From: Nitrospira sp. CR1.2
Lineage (GTDB): Bacteria > Nitrospirota > Nitrospiria > Nitrospirales > Nitrospiraceae
Reading direction: 5' to 3'
Assembly (NCBI GenBank): GCA_014055495.1
Contig: WIAG01000008.1
Coordinates: forward strand, 41,715 to 105,714
DNA length: 64,000 nt
Within the stretch, counting starts at the first letter, position 1. Each line of letters starts with the position of its first letter. The position numbers were made by a program, and so were the translations under genes. Below are positions 16,189 through 24,918 of this stretch, one piece after another. The notes under the pieces are model-generated. The model saw only the letters and a program-made list of their open reading frames with translations, ran no database searches and had not been told where the DNA came from.

Positions 16189-16319
16189 CCTGAAAAGTCT
16201 AGGCATGGACAGAGGCGAAGGCGAGACAGGACGTCGTACCTCCCACCGCCGCCCGACGATGAACCTAGCTCGCATCATTCCGCCTTCCATCCCGAGTGCA
16301 TCGGGGCTATGATCGCCAC

Positions 16320-17048
16320 ATGCCCTCCATGGTCCCCCCATTTACCGCCACCCAGGCTGCCGTCCTGCAGAACTTTCTTGCATCGCCCCAACGTCCGACC
16401 GGCACACTGACATATCCACAGCTGGCAGGATTTCTGTTCAGCCTCGCGAACGGTCCGGAATTGATCCCGCCGTCGGAGTGGATCCCGATGGTATTTGATG
16501 ATCATGACGCCGGCTACGACACGCAGGCCGAGGCAGAGCAGGTGCTTCAGGCCATGATGGCACTCCATAACGACTGTGTTCGGCAGCATTCTGCTGATCG
16601 TCCTACGCTTCCACCTGGGTGCGACATCAGACCGGACCCCCTCGATAATCTGGAGCGCGATGCGCCGCTGAGCCACTGGGCACAGGGGTTCGGCATGGGC
16701 CATGACTACCTGGTGGAATACTGGGACGAATACACCCCGGAGGAACTCGATGAAGCGCTGGGAGCCGCGCTGATGACGTTGACCTTTTTTTCCTCTGCCA
16801 CCCTGGCCAGGGCCTACCACGAAGAAGGCAAGGCAGGCAGAAGCCTCGCACAGTTGGCCGGAACCGTCATCGACATCTTTTACGATGCCCTCGGTGAGTA
16901 TGCGCACCTCGGTCGCGCAATCTATCAGGCACGGTATGAAGCAGGCGATCTCAGCCCTGCACCGGCAACCGGCCGGAAAGTCGGGCGCAACGATCCCTGT
17001 CCATGCGGGAGCGGCAGCAAGTTCAAGAAATGCTGCGGGGCAACATGA
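16320..17048 (+). CDS. UPF0149 (YecA-like) protein with C-terminal SEC-C zinc motif
   Basis: A 242-residue soluble protein. Residues about 1-195 have the UPF0149/YecA helical layout, including the entry [20 protein letters not shown] and [12 protein letters not shown] in the middle. The last 22 residues are the SEC-C zinc finger: [19 protein letters not shown], with Cys-x-Cys and Cys-Cys ligands. In SecA and YecA this motif binds metal and contacts SecB or the ribosome. The ATG at 16320 is chosen; a GTG eight codons earlier is possible. It stands alone, convergent with the MFS gene. Confidence 0.87.
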   Translation: MPSMVPPFTATQAAVLQNFLASPQRPTGTLTYPQLAGFLFSLANGPELIPPSEWIPMVFDDHDAGYDTQAEAEQVLQAMMALHNDCVRQHSADRPTLPPGCDIRPDPLDNLERDAPLSHWAQGFGMGHDYLVEYWDEYTPEELDEALGAALMTLTFFSSATLARAYHEEGKAGRSLAQLAGTVIDIFYDALGEYAHLGRAIYQARYEAGDLSPAPATGRKVGRNDPCPCGSGSKFKKCCGAT

Positions 17049-17158
17049 CTGAGTGCCGGAACGTTTCCTCGGGCGCGGAAACACCACCGAGACATCTCGT
17101 GGACCGAGGCCTCCTCACAGCGATACTCCGCGAGCCTGCACCCGGCCTTGATTTCCCC

Positions 17159-18421
17159 TTACTCCCTCAGCCCCTCGGTCGGATCGACCTTCATCCACAT
17201 GAGCCCGCCGCAGAGGGCGATACCGGCGGCGACGAGAAGCGATGCCGTCCAGCCGCAGTGATCGGCCAGCCAGGGCGTGAGACTCGGCGAAATCACGCCG
17301 CCCACGTTGGCTCCCGTATTCATCACGCCCGATAGGGTCCCCGCGTGGGTCTTGGAGAGATCCGTGGTCACACTCCAATAGGCACCCACGGTAAAGTAGA
17401 GCCACCCGGCCCCGAGCGACAGACAGACAATCGCCATGGTCTGCGATTCCACCCAAGCCCCGACGGCGATCAACCCGCCGGCCAACGCCATGCCGAGCAT
17501 GCCGATCGAAAGCCGGGCCTTGCGCAGGCCGAGCGTTGGCACGAGCTTGTCCGTCATCCATCCTCCGAGCGGGCAGAAGAGCAGAATGGCGAGAAAGGGG
17601 CCCGCCGCCAACCAACCGCCGCGCAACAGGTCGATCCCGCGCACGTTCACCAGGTAGAGATAGAACCAGCTCATATAGATGTAGGCTACGTAACCCAGGC
17701 AGGCATAACTTGCGACAAGCCACCAGAGCGACCGGGAACGTAGGATCTGCCGCCATGGGATCGGACCCGAGATCGTCTGGGCCGTCGTCATTCCGCCGCG
17801 CCGCCGATCTTGCGAACAGAGCACCCAGAGCAGCGCGACCACCAGGCCGATCAGGGCAGAGAGATAAAACACCGATTGCCAGCGATAGTTCACCATGACC
17901 CAGGAGGCGAGGGGAGGGGTGATGGCCGCGCCGATCCCGATACCACCGATGGCAATGCCGATGCCGAGCCCACGCCGTCCCGGCGGCATCCAGTCGGCCA
18001 CGGCGCGATTGAAATTCGGCAAGGCGACCGATTCGCCCACACCGAGCAGGAACCGTACGATCACGAGCGCGCCCACGGTGCCGACCAGGCCGGCCAGCGG
18101 CAGTGTGGCGACCACCGCGGTCAACACCGTGCAGAGCGACCACCAGACCAGGGCGCAGGCCAAGACCATGCGCGCACCCCAACGATCCCCCAGGCGGCCG
18201 CCGGGAATTTGGCAGAGCGCGTAGCCGAAGACGAAGGCCGAAAAGACATAGCCCATATCCTGATCGGTGAGGCCGTAGGCAGGCATCATCTGCCGGGCCG
18301 TGACGGAAATGTTGACCCGGTCCATATAGGTGACCGCGCTGATCGCGAACAACAGGGCGAGAATGCCCCAACGCGGTCGTGTCGTCGATGTGTCAGACTC
18401 CACTCGTGATTCTCCCAGCAT
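17159..18421 (-). CDS. Major facilitator superfamily transporter (anion:cation symporter type)
   Basis: A 420-residue, twelve-helix MFS permease of the inner membrane. The first helix carries YMDRVNISV and loop 2-3 GGRLGDRWGARM, which match the ACS family of organic-anion/hexuronate symporters. FLLGVGESVALPNF marks helix 5 and GGWMTDKL loop 8-9. The start ATG at 18421 follows GGAGGGCGGG; the open frame upstream runs into repeat sequence and is not part of the protein. Substrate is not predictable; it stands alone, with no catabolic gene beside it. Confidence 0.88.
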   Translation of the reverse strand: MLGESRVESDTSTTRPRWGILALLFAISAVTYMDRVNISVTARQMMPAYGLTDQDMGYVFSAFVFGYALCQIPGGRLGDRWGARMVLACALVWWSLCTVLTAVVATLPLAGLVGTVGALVIVRFLLGVGESVALPNFNRAVADWMPPGRRGLGIGIAIGGIGIGAAITPPLASWVMVNYRWQSVFYLSALIGLVVALLWVLCSQDRRRGGMTTAQTISGPIPWRQILRSRSLWWLVASYACLGYVAYIYMSWFYLYLVNVRGIDLLRGGWLAAGPFLAILLFCPLGGWMTDKLVPTLGLRKARLSIGMLGMALAGGLIAVGAWVESQTMAIVCLSLGAGWLYFTVGAYWSVTTDLSKTHAGTLSGVMNTGANVGGVISPSLTPWLADHCGWTASLLVAAGIALCGGLMWMKVDPTEGLRE

Positions 18422-18554
18422 CCCGCCCTCCGGCGGCCGGCGCATTATAGACCAGCGAACCTCAACCGACGAACGGTATTTGCGAGGCCTGCCGGACGTC
18501 GTTCGACTTTCGTCGTTCGTCCGGAGGCTATCAGCTCTGCTCCAAAACGAGATA

Positions 18555-18578
18555 CGCTTCACGAGCGACGAGATACGA
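18555..18578. repeat. Short intergenic repeat, CGCTTCACGAGCGACGAGATACGA
   Basis: Diverged copy of the 8548 and 10315 repeats, with GCGACGAGATACGA in place of ATACGAA. It lies in the 261-bp divergent spacer between the MFS and AsmA-like genes, which also contains CGTCGTTCGACTTTCGTCGTTCG words and no other recognisable feature. Confidence 0.5.
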
Positions 18579-18682
18579 TCTTCCTCCGTTCCACCTTTCA
18601 CGCCCTTGAGCCACGCACCGTATGGATTTCGCTCCAGCGCATCCAGTACACTGCCCTATTGAGCTACGTACCTGGAGGTGGA

Positions 18683-21600
18683 GTGAGGGTTCGTCCCCGC
18701 ACGGTGGTGTTGTCGCTGCTCGGTCTGGTGGTGGTGGGTGTGCTCCTCCTCCTCTATTCGCGCGAGCTGTTCGGCGTCGACATCCTCAAGAACTTCTTTC
18801 TCCAGCAACTCGAAACCAGCCTCCGCCGTAAGATCGAAGTCGATCGCGTCAAGCTGGTGGTGCTCCCTAGCCTCCGCCTCGAACTCAGCAACGTCGGCGT
18901 CTACGGCCACGACGATCCAAGCCATGTCGTGTTCACCGCCAAGGAAATCGACATCGTGCTCCGCCTGCTGCCGCTCCTGAAGAAGCAAGTGGTGGCCAAA
19001 CGCATCTTTCTCGACGAGCCGACCGTGACGTTGATCCGTAACCGGTCAGGCCATTGGAACGTGTTGGCCGGGTTGCCCTCGGCGGCCAAAGATCAATCGG
19101 CCTATCAGATGTTCAGCCGCCTGCTGCAAATCCGCGAAGCCGCCATTCAAAAGGGACACATTACCGTCACCGACGAGGCGCGACCGGACGGCGTCCGCAC
19201 CACGAAGCTGGAATCCGTCGAAATGGCGCTCAAGGTCTATCCGAGCAAGGCCCAAGGCGATTTGCATATTTCCGCCGCGCTGCCGGCAACCGACGCGCCT
19301 TCGTCGTTTTCCCTGACCGGCACGATCAGCCTGAGCGAATCCTCGTCGTCGCTCGCGGCTGAGGAGCCCTACTCGGTGCATCCGGCGTTTCAGTTCGAGG
19401 GCGAGATCGACACGACCAATCTGCGCCTGCGCGAGGCCGCCGACTTCTTCGGCCCCCGGCCGGTCCCCCCGCAACTCCAAGGTGGCGCGAGCCTGCAAAG
19501 CCGCATTCGTGTGGCTCCCGGTGTGGCCGGGTACGACGTGGTGCTCACGGACATCGCCGCCAACGTCGATGAATTGACCGTCACCGGCAAGGCCAACATG
19601 GCCGGGCTGCTGACCACGCAACCGACGTTCTCCATCACCTTCGCCGCGCCCTCGATCGACCTTCGCCAACTCTTTGCGCGGATCCCGGCCCAGTGGGTCC
19701 ACCCGCAACTGCCGGCGCTGGTCGAACGACGCCAACTGGGCGGCACGGTGGAGATCCTGTCCGCCACCTTGACCGGCGCAACCGCGCCCAGCCCCCAACT
19801 CTCCCTGACGGGGGATTTCCAGATCGAAAAGGGAACAGCGTTAATTGGAAACGACCTCGTGCCGACCCAGGATCTGTCGGCTATCGTGTCGGTGGAACCG
19901 GGACGCATCCGTGTCGGCAAATTGAGCGGTGCGTACGGCAACCTGAAAATTACCGACGGAAAGGCCGTAGTCTCGTTCTTGGATGAGGGGCCCTGGATGG
20001 AATTGGACATCGGCGGCGACATGTCGGCGGCCGATCTGGTGAAATTTCTCACCAAGACCATCCGCGCTGACAAACTCACCTCGCTGCTTGCGCAATCGCG
20101 CGAGATCGAAGGGCAGACTCATCCGACGTTCCGCCTCGTCGGCCCGCTGGACAAACCGGACGGCATCACCTTCGCGGGCGGAGAGGTCCTGACCGAGCAA
20201 GTCAGCCTCCTGAATCCCTCGCTGCCGCAACGGCTGACGGCTATGCAAGGGCGGATCATCTTTTCACAAACCGGCGGCGCGCAGTTCGATCAGGTCACGG
20301 CCAATGTGGGAGAGGCGCAACTCCAATTCAACGGGATGATCGGCGGCGGCACACCCAGCGTCTTCCAGGATTTTGTGATTCGCGCAAAAGGAAACGCCAC
20401 TCAACTGCGCCAGATGCTCTCGGCCGGCACCTTTCCCGACGACCTGCTCTACGGCACGGTCAGCGCCAAGATGCAGCTGTCCGGCCCGTCAGGCGCCCCG
20501 CATCTGCGAGGGGAGATCGGCCTGAACGACGCGAAGCTCGTGCTCCCGACGCTGGGTGAAAAGCCTTATGGCTCACCGGCCTCCCTGGAGCTCGACGCCG
20601 ACGCCGTCAAAGGCATCGGTTTGGTGATCTCACGGCTCGAACTCGTGGTCCCGCCGTTGCGATTGCCATTGAAGGGCCGCATCATTCTGGGCGACCAGTT
20701 TTCCATCGACGCGTCGTTGGCCACGGGCACCGTGTCGGTGTCCAGCCTGCCGGAATGGGTGTACCGCAGCGGCTTTGAAGCCGGCAACCTCGAAGTGTCC
20801 ATGGATGTGAAGGGGTCGGATGCCCAGTGGAGGAATTGGCGCACATCCGGCTGGTTGGCCCTGACCAACGGCTTGATGACATTGAAGGGTGTGGATGGCT
20901 CGGTCGAAGACCTCTATCTACGCTTGAAGTTCTCGAAAAACATCGCCGACATCAAACAGTTGTCGTTCCGCATCAAGGACAGCGACGTGAGTCTGTCCGG
21001 CGCATTAAAAAACTGGACGACGAAGCCGGTCATTGCGGTGAAGATCGAGTCGGCCCAGATGGATCTCGACCTGCTCATCCCGAAGGGCCACCGATCGCCG
21101 ATCCGGGAATTTTTGGAGGCGCTGGCCTCGACCAGCCAGGTGAGCGCCACTGCCACGATTGAAAAGGGCCTGTATAAACATCTCCGGTTCGGCGGACTTT
21201 CAGGGCGGCTCACCATTCAAGACGGCATGTTGGACCTGGATCGGATTGTCACACAATCGGGCACGGGCCATGCGGCAGGGCGAATGGTGGTGCGTCTGCC
21301 GAAGGGTGAGCCTGCAGAAACGGAAGCCTCGGTACGCATGACCGGCATTCCCGTCGAGGCCTTGCTCCCGCTCCTCGGCGCCAACGATCAGCCGGTGACC
21401 GGCGACATGAAACTCACCGGCGCGCTGCGCGGGCACGGACGCAATCCACACGGCCTGCTGCCCACACTGAATGGAAAGGTTGAACTCGTACTGCAGGACG
21501 GGCGCATCCTCAAGACTGAGAAACGCGCGATCTGGAAGATTCTCTCCATCCTGAACCTGCCGGCCGTGTTGCAAGGGAAAGTCGATCTGGAGAAGGAAGG

Positions 21601-22102
21601 TTTGCAGTACAACCGGGCCAGCGCCACCCTGACGGTGCAGAACGGCCTGGTGAAAACACAGAACATCATCCTGGACAGCCCGGTGCTGAAGATCTCCGCG
21701 GTCGGCAGTTATGACATGCCCACCGACCAGCTCGACATGATCTGGGCCGTGAGTCCGTTCGGCTCCTATTCGCAGTTCTTGAAATCCATTCCGCTCTTCG
21801 GGCGCCTGATGGCCGGGGACCGAAAAGGGCTGGCCACGGCCCTGTTCCAGGTCAAGGGGTCCATCGACGATCCGGAGGTGACCTACCTGCCGATGAAGTC
21901 CTTCACCACCGGACTCACCGGCGTCGCCCAACTCGCGTTCGACCTGTTGAAGAACACGGTCATGCTGCCGATCGACATTCTCTCGCCGCAGGAAGAAAAA
22001 GAACCGCTCTTCGACCCGGCGTTAGAAATTCAAACACCGCCCGCCGTGCCGCCGCCGGTCGACGTGCCGCAACCTCCGGCGCGGGGACTCGTCACGCCTT
22101 GA
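18683..22102 (+). CDS. AsmA/TamB-related giant inner-membrane-anchored protein
   Basis: A 1139-residue protein with one N-terminal membrane helix (VVLSLLGLVVVGVLLLLYS, residues 7-25) and a very long periplasmic part of repeating beta segments, typical of the AsmA-like/DUF748 group. The AsmA N-terminal segment (RRKIEVDRVKLVVLPSLRLELSNVGVYG) and the AsmA-like C-terminal repeat (NGKVELVLQDGRILK...IWKILSILNLP) are recognisable. In Gram-negatives these proteins are thought to form hydrophobic grooves that move phospholipid to the outer membrane. GTG at 18683 is chosen because of TGGAGGTG just upstream. The last 40 residues are proline-rich. Its presence supports a diderm envelope. Confidence 0.87.
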   Translation: MRVRPRTVVLSLLGLVVVGVLLLLYSRELFGVDILKNFFLQQLETSLRRKIEVDRVKLVVLPSLRLELSNVGVYGHDDPSHVVFTAKEIDIVLRLLPLLKKQVVAKRIFLDEPTVTLIRNRSGHWNVLAGLPSAAKDQSAYQMFSRLLQIREAAIQKGHITVTDEARPDGVRTTKLESVEMALKVYPSKAQGDLHISAALPATDAPSSFSLTGTISLSESSSSLAAEEPYSVHPAFQFEGEIDTTNLRLREAADFFGPRPVPPQLQGGASLQSRIRVAPGVAGYDVVLTDIAANVDELTVTGKANMAGLLTTQPTFSITFAAPSIDLRQLFARIPAQWVHPQLPALVERRQLGGTVEILSATLTGATAPSPQLSLTGDFQIEKGTALIGNDLVPTQDLSAIVSVEPGRIRVGKLSGAYGNLKITDGKAVVSFLDEGPWMELDIGGDMSAADLVKFLTKTIRADKLTSLLAQSREIEGQTHPTFRLVGPLDKPDGITFAGGEVLTEQVSLLNPSLPQRLTAMQGRIIFSQTGGAQFDQVTANVGEAQLQFNGMIGGGTPSVFQDFVIRAKGNATQLRQMLSAGTFPDDLLYGTVSAKMQLSGPSGAPHLRGEIGLNDAKLVLPTLGEKPYGSPASLELDADAVKGIGLVISRLELVVPPLRLPLKGRIILGDQFSIDASLATGTVSVSSLPEWVYRSGFEAGNLEVSMDVKGSDAQWRNWRTSGWLALTNGLMTLKGVDGSVEDLYLRLKFSKNIADIKQLSFRIKDSDVSLSGALKNWTTKPVIAVKIESAQMDLDLLIPKGHRSPIREFLEALASTSQVSATATIEKGLYKHLRFGGLSGRLTIQDGMLDLDRIVTQSGTGHAAGRMVVRLPKGEPAETEASVRMTGIPVEALLPLLGANDQPVTGDMKLTGALRGHGRNPHGLLPTLNGKVELVLQDGRILKTEKRAIWKILSILNLPAVLQGKVDLEKEGLQYNRASATLTVQNGLVKTQNIILDSPVLKISAVGSYDMPTDQLDMIWAVSPFGSYSQFLKSIPLFGRLMAGDRKGLATALFQVKGSIDDPEVTYLPMKSFTTGLTGVAQLAFDLLKNTVMLPIDILSPQEEKEPLFDPALEIQTPPAVPPPVDVPQPPARGLVTP

Positions 22103-22127
22103 CCACCTCCGGACCGCGTGTTAGCAT
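22099..22127 (+). promoter_or_regulatory. Candidate promoter TTGACC-17 bp-TAGCAT ahead of the M24 peptidase
   Basis: TTGACC (22099-22104, overlapping the preceding stop codon) and TAGCAT (22122-22127) are 17 bp apart, 27 bp before the ATG at 22154. Confidence 0.4.
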
Positions 22128-22153
22128 CCCACTGATATCATCGTCTCGACCTC

Positions 22154-23311
22154 ATGAGCCAATCCACCGAGCACAACCAGACTCCAGGCCCTAGCGCGAC
22201 TCTCTTCATCGCCGCCAGCGAAACGGACTCGAATCTCTATTATGCGACCAAGTTCATCGCGCCCGATCCATTCATCTATCTGGAGGTGAAAGGCGAGCGG
22301 CTGATGATCATGAGCGACCTGGAAGTCGACCGTGCGCGACACCAGGCCACGGTCGATCGCGTGTTGTCCTATTCCGAGTTGGAACGGCGCGCAACATCCC
22401 TGGGCGTGAAAGATCCCGGCAATATCGATGTGATCCATCTCGTGCTGCAGGACGCAGGACTGGGAGACATCCTGGTGCCCCCGACGTTTCCATTTCTCCA
22501 TGCACAACGGCTTCAGGAACTGGGCTATCGGCTCCGCACGAAACGTGAACCGTTTTACGAGCGCCGCGTGGTGAAATCGGATGAAGAAGTCCGCCACATC
22601 GAAGCGGCGCAACGGGCGACCGAAACCGCGGTGGCTGCGGCACATGCGGGTCTCCGCCGCGCCGACATCCGCGACAATGTGCTCTGGTTGGACGGCGAAG
22701 CGCTGACCTCGGAGCGGGTCAAGAAACTGATCAACGTCGCGCTGATGGAATGTGACTGCGTGGCGCAACATACCATCGTGGCAGGCGGGGAGCAGGCCTG
22801 TGATCCGCACGACGAAGGCAGCGGCCCCTTGCCGGCACATCGCAGCATTATCTTCGACGTGTTCCCGCGCTCGGCCGATTCCCGCTACTTCGCCGACATG
22901 TCGCGCACGGTGGTGCGTGGACGGCCCTCGCCGGAATTGACGAAGCTGTACCAGACGGTGAAAGACGCCCAGGAAGAAGCCATCACCAAGATTCGCGACG
23001 GCGCCGACGGCGCGGTGATCCATCGAGGCATCTGCGATCGGTTTGAAAAAGCGGGTTACAAGACCGGCCTGGTCAACGGCCGCATGCAGGGCTACTTTCA
23101 TGGCACCGGCCATGGCGTCGGCTTGGATATCCATGAGGCGCCGCGCATCAGCCGGACCGGCTCCTTACTTCAGGAAGGGCACGTCGTCACGGTGGAACCA
23201 GGTCTCTATTATCCAGGGCTGGGCGCCGTACGGATCGAAGACATGGTGCTCGTCACCAAGGACGGCTGCCGCAACCTCACGAACTATCCGAAAGTGTTCG
23301 AGCTCGGGTAA
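22154..23311 (+). CDS. M24-family metallopeptidase (Xaa-Pro aminopeptidase-like)
   Basis: A 385-residue cytoplasmic pita-bread-fold peptidase with an N-terminal creatinase-type domain (about 1-150) and a C-terminal catalytic domain. The two-metal ligand set can be traced: D in IIFDVFPR, D in YFADMSRT, H in FHGTGHGVGLDIHE, E in VTVEPGLYY and E in AVRIEDMV. The usual first-metal motif DxG is replaced by DVF, a variation seen in the FDVFPR-type subgroup. It would remove N-terminal residues ahead of proline or cleave dipeptides. It stands alone between the AsmA-like gene and the FeS gene. Confidence 0.9.
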   Translation: MSQSTEHNQTPGPSATLFIAASETDSNLYYATKFIAPDPFIYLEVKGERLMIMSDLEVDRARHQATVDRVLSYSELERRATSLGVKDPGNIDVIHLVLQDAGLGDILVPPTFPFLHAQRLQELGYRLRTKREPFYERRVVKSDEEVRHIEAAQRATETAVAAAHAGLRRADIRDNVLWLDGEALTSERVKKLINVALMECDCVAQHTIVAGGEQACDPHDEGSGPLPAHRSIIFDVFPRSADSRYFADMSRTVVRGRPSPELTKLYQTVKDAQEEAITKIRDGADGAVIHRGICDRFEKAGYKTGLVNGRMQGYFHGTGHGVGLDIHEAPRISRTGSLLQEGHVVTVEPGLYYPGLGAVRIEDMVLVTKDGCRNLTNYPKVFELG

Positions 23312-23359
23312 ACGATCACATCCGTTCGTGTGTAGTTGTGAGTGGTCAACGTCAGTGAA

Positions 23360-23430
23360 ACAGTTTGTAGTTTTGAGTGGTGAGTGTTCAGTCGCGAACT
23401 CAAGACTCAGCACTCAACACTCACACCTCG
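23360..23430. repeat. Degenerate inverted repeat in the spacer before sdhB
   Basis: The spacer 23312-23449 contains GTGAGTGTTCAGTCGCGAAC, CTCAAGACTCAGCACTCAACACTCAC and an earlier TTGTGAGTGGTCAACG. GAGTGGTGAGTGTT (about 23375) can pair with AACACTCACACCTC (about 23416). Repetitive GAGTG/CACTC words of this sort look like neutral spacer DNA; no promoter is evident. Confidence 0.45.
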
Positions 23431-23449
23431 ATTCGCACTCCACGTTGTT

Positions 23450-24424
23450 ATGCGCCTGACCTTCACCATCCAGCGCTTCAATCCCGAAACCGACCGGCAC
23501 CCTCACCAGGAAGAATATCGTCTCGACATCGGGCGAGGCCTGACCGTGCTGGAGGCGCTGATCCGCATCAAGAACGAGGTGGACGGCTGCTTGGCGCTTC
23601 GCTATTCCTGCCGCTCCGCCATTTGTGGCTCCTGCGCCATGCAGATCAACGGCACGCAGAAACTGGCCTGCCGTACCTCCGTCCGCAAGGAACTGGAACG
23701 GCACGGAAAAATCACGATCGAGCCCTTACCCAATCTTCCGTTGATCAAGGACCTGGTCGTCGACATGAGGCCCTTCTGGGAGAAGATCCGGGCGGTCACA
23801 CCGTGGCTGACGCCGATCACCCATCCCACGAAGCGCTACGGACCATCGGGGCAATTGCGGTTGCTGCCGGAGACCTACCAGTTCCACAACGTGGATGCCT
23901 GCATCATGTGCGGCGCCTGTGTGGCCGCCTGCACCTCGCATGAAGTGTCGAAGGGATTTCTCGGCCCGGCGGCGCTGGCAAAGGCGGCACGATTTGTCGC
24001 AGACCCGCGCGAACCGACCGACGCCAAGCAAGTCCGGCTCTCGGCGCTCCAGGAGTCCGACGGCATCTGGGATTGCGCGCGGTGCAACATGTGCGTGCAG
24101 GTGTGCCCCAAAGATGTGCAGCCGATGGAAGCCATCATCCGCTTGCGCCGCTCGTCAATCCGGCACGGGTTGACCGACGCGGAAGGCGCCCGCCACATCA
24201 CCGGCTTCGTCGACCTCGTCCGTCAGGAAGGGCGGTTGAACGAGGCGCTGATGCCGCTGAAAGTCGTCGGTCTCAATCTGCAACGGGTGCTGCACGTCCT
24301 GCCCTTAGGTGTGCGCATGTTTTTCAAGGGCAAGGTGCCGATGCCGTTCGGCCATACCATCCCCGGAATCGAGCAGGTCCGGGCGATCTTCTCCGCCGCG
24401 CGCCGCCGCGCCGGTCTCGGCTGA
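23450..24424 (+). CDS. sdhB: Succinate dehydrogenase/fumarate reductase iron-sulfur subunit (SdhB-like)
   Basis: A 324-residue peripheral membrane electron carrier. The plant-type 2Fe-2S site reads CRSAICGSCAMQ with a further C at LACRT; the bacterial-ferredoxin sites are CIMCGACVAAC and CARCNMCVQVCP, giving the 4Fe-4S and 3Fe-4S clusters. A C-terminal extension of about 90 residues (GFVDLVRQEGRLNEALMPLK onward) goes beyond the usual 240-residue SdhB. No SdhA or cytochrome b gene is adjacent; a CCG-domain protein at 35059 could be its SdhE-type membrane-anchoring partner. ATG at 23450 is chosen as the conserved start; the frame continues into a spacer repeat upstream. Archease follows by 5 bp. 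Confidence 0.9.
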   Translation: MRLTFTIQRFNPETDRHPHQEEYRLDIGRGLTVLEALIRIKNEVDGCLALRYSCRSAICGSCAMQINGTQKLACRTSVRKELERHGKITIEPLPNLPLIKDLVVDMRPFWEKIRAVTPWLTPITHPTKRYGPSGQLRLLPETYQFHNVDACIMCGACVAACTSHEVSKGFLGPAALAKAARFVADPREPTDAKQVRLSALQESDGIWDCARCNMCVQVCPKDVQPMEAIIRLRRSSIRHGLTDAEGARHITGFVDLVRQEGRLNEALMPLKVVGLNLQRVLHVLPLGVRMFFKGKVPMPFGHTIPGIEQVRAIFSAARRRAGLG

Positions 24425-24429
24425 CGCCC

Positions 24430-24870
24430 ATGTCGGGGACGTTTCGATTCCTCGACGACATTGCGATGGCCGACATGGCCTTCGAGGCCGAGGGCGACTC
24501 CCTGTCGGCGCTCTTCGAAGCCGCCACCGAGGCGCTCCTGCACAGTCTGGCCGACCCGGCCACCGTGACACCAACCTGGCGCCGCACCCTGGACCTGTCC
24601 GAGCCGGACATCGAAACCTTGCTGTTCGAATGGTTAGGTCGATTGGTGTATCTCAAAGATGCGGACGGGGTCGTATTCCACCGAGTCTCACTGACGTTGG
24701 CGCACAAGCCCGATGGCTCGGCCTGGCAACTGCACGCCGACGTGACGGGCGCGCCGGTCGATCCAGCCAGGCAGGAGCTTCGCTCCGACGTCAAGGGCGT
24801 GACCAAACATCTCTACTCAGTCGCACAAGACGGTAACACCTGGACAGCCAGGGTCGTGTTGGACGTGTGA
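24430..24870 (+). CDS. Archease (RtcB-activating protein)
   Basis: A 146-residue archease, the small cofactor protein that helps RtcB perform guanylylation and multiple turnover. The fold landmarks are visible: FRFLDDIAMADMAFEAEG at the N-terminus (conserved metal-binding Asp residues), LFEWLGRLVYLKD, and the final VVLDV. It precedes rtcB by 48 bp, which matches the conserved archease-rtcB gene pair of bacteria and archaea, so joint function is well supported. The start is 5 bp after the sdhB-like gene. Confidence 0.92.
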   Translation: MSGTFRFLDDIAMADMAFEAEGDSLSALFEAATEALLHSLADPATVTPTWRRTLDLSEPDIETLLFEWLGRLVYLKDADGVVFHRVSLTLAHKPDGSAWQLHADVTGAPVDPARQELRSDVKGVTKHLYSVAQDGNTWTARVVLDV

Positions 24871-24918
24871 ATCTGCGAGTCCTGTGACGCCACCGGGACC
24901 GACCAACGAGGGAAATCC

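Noticed and set aside
17115..18371. A 418-codon minus-strand frame overlapping the MFS gene
   Set aside because: Shifted frame of the same region; arginine- and glycine-rich, no transmembrane pattern, whereas the MFS frame shows twelve helices.
18465..18600. Extended N-terminus of the MFS transporter
   Set aside because: The upstream part reads through spacer repeats, contains no helix, and the ATG at 18421 has a ribosome-binding site.
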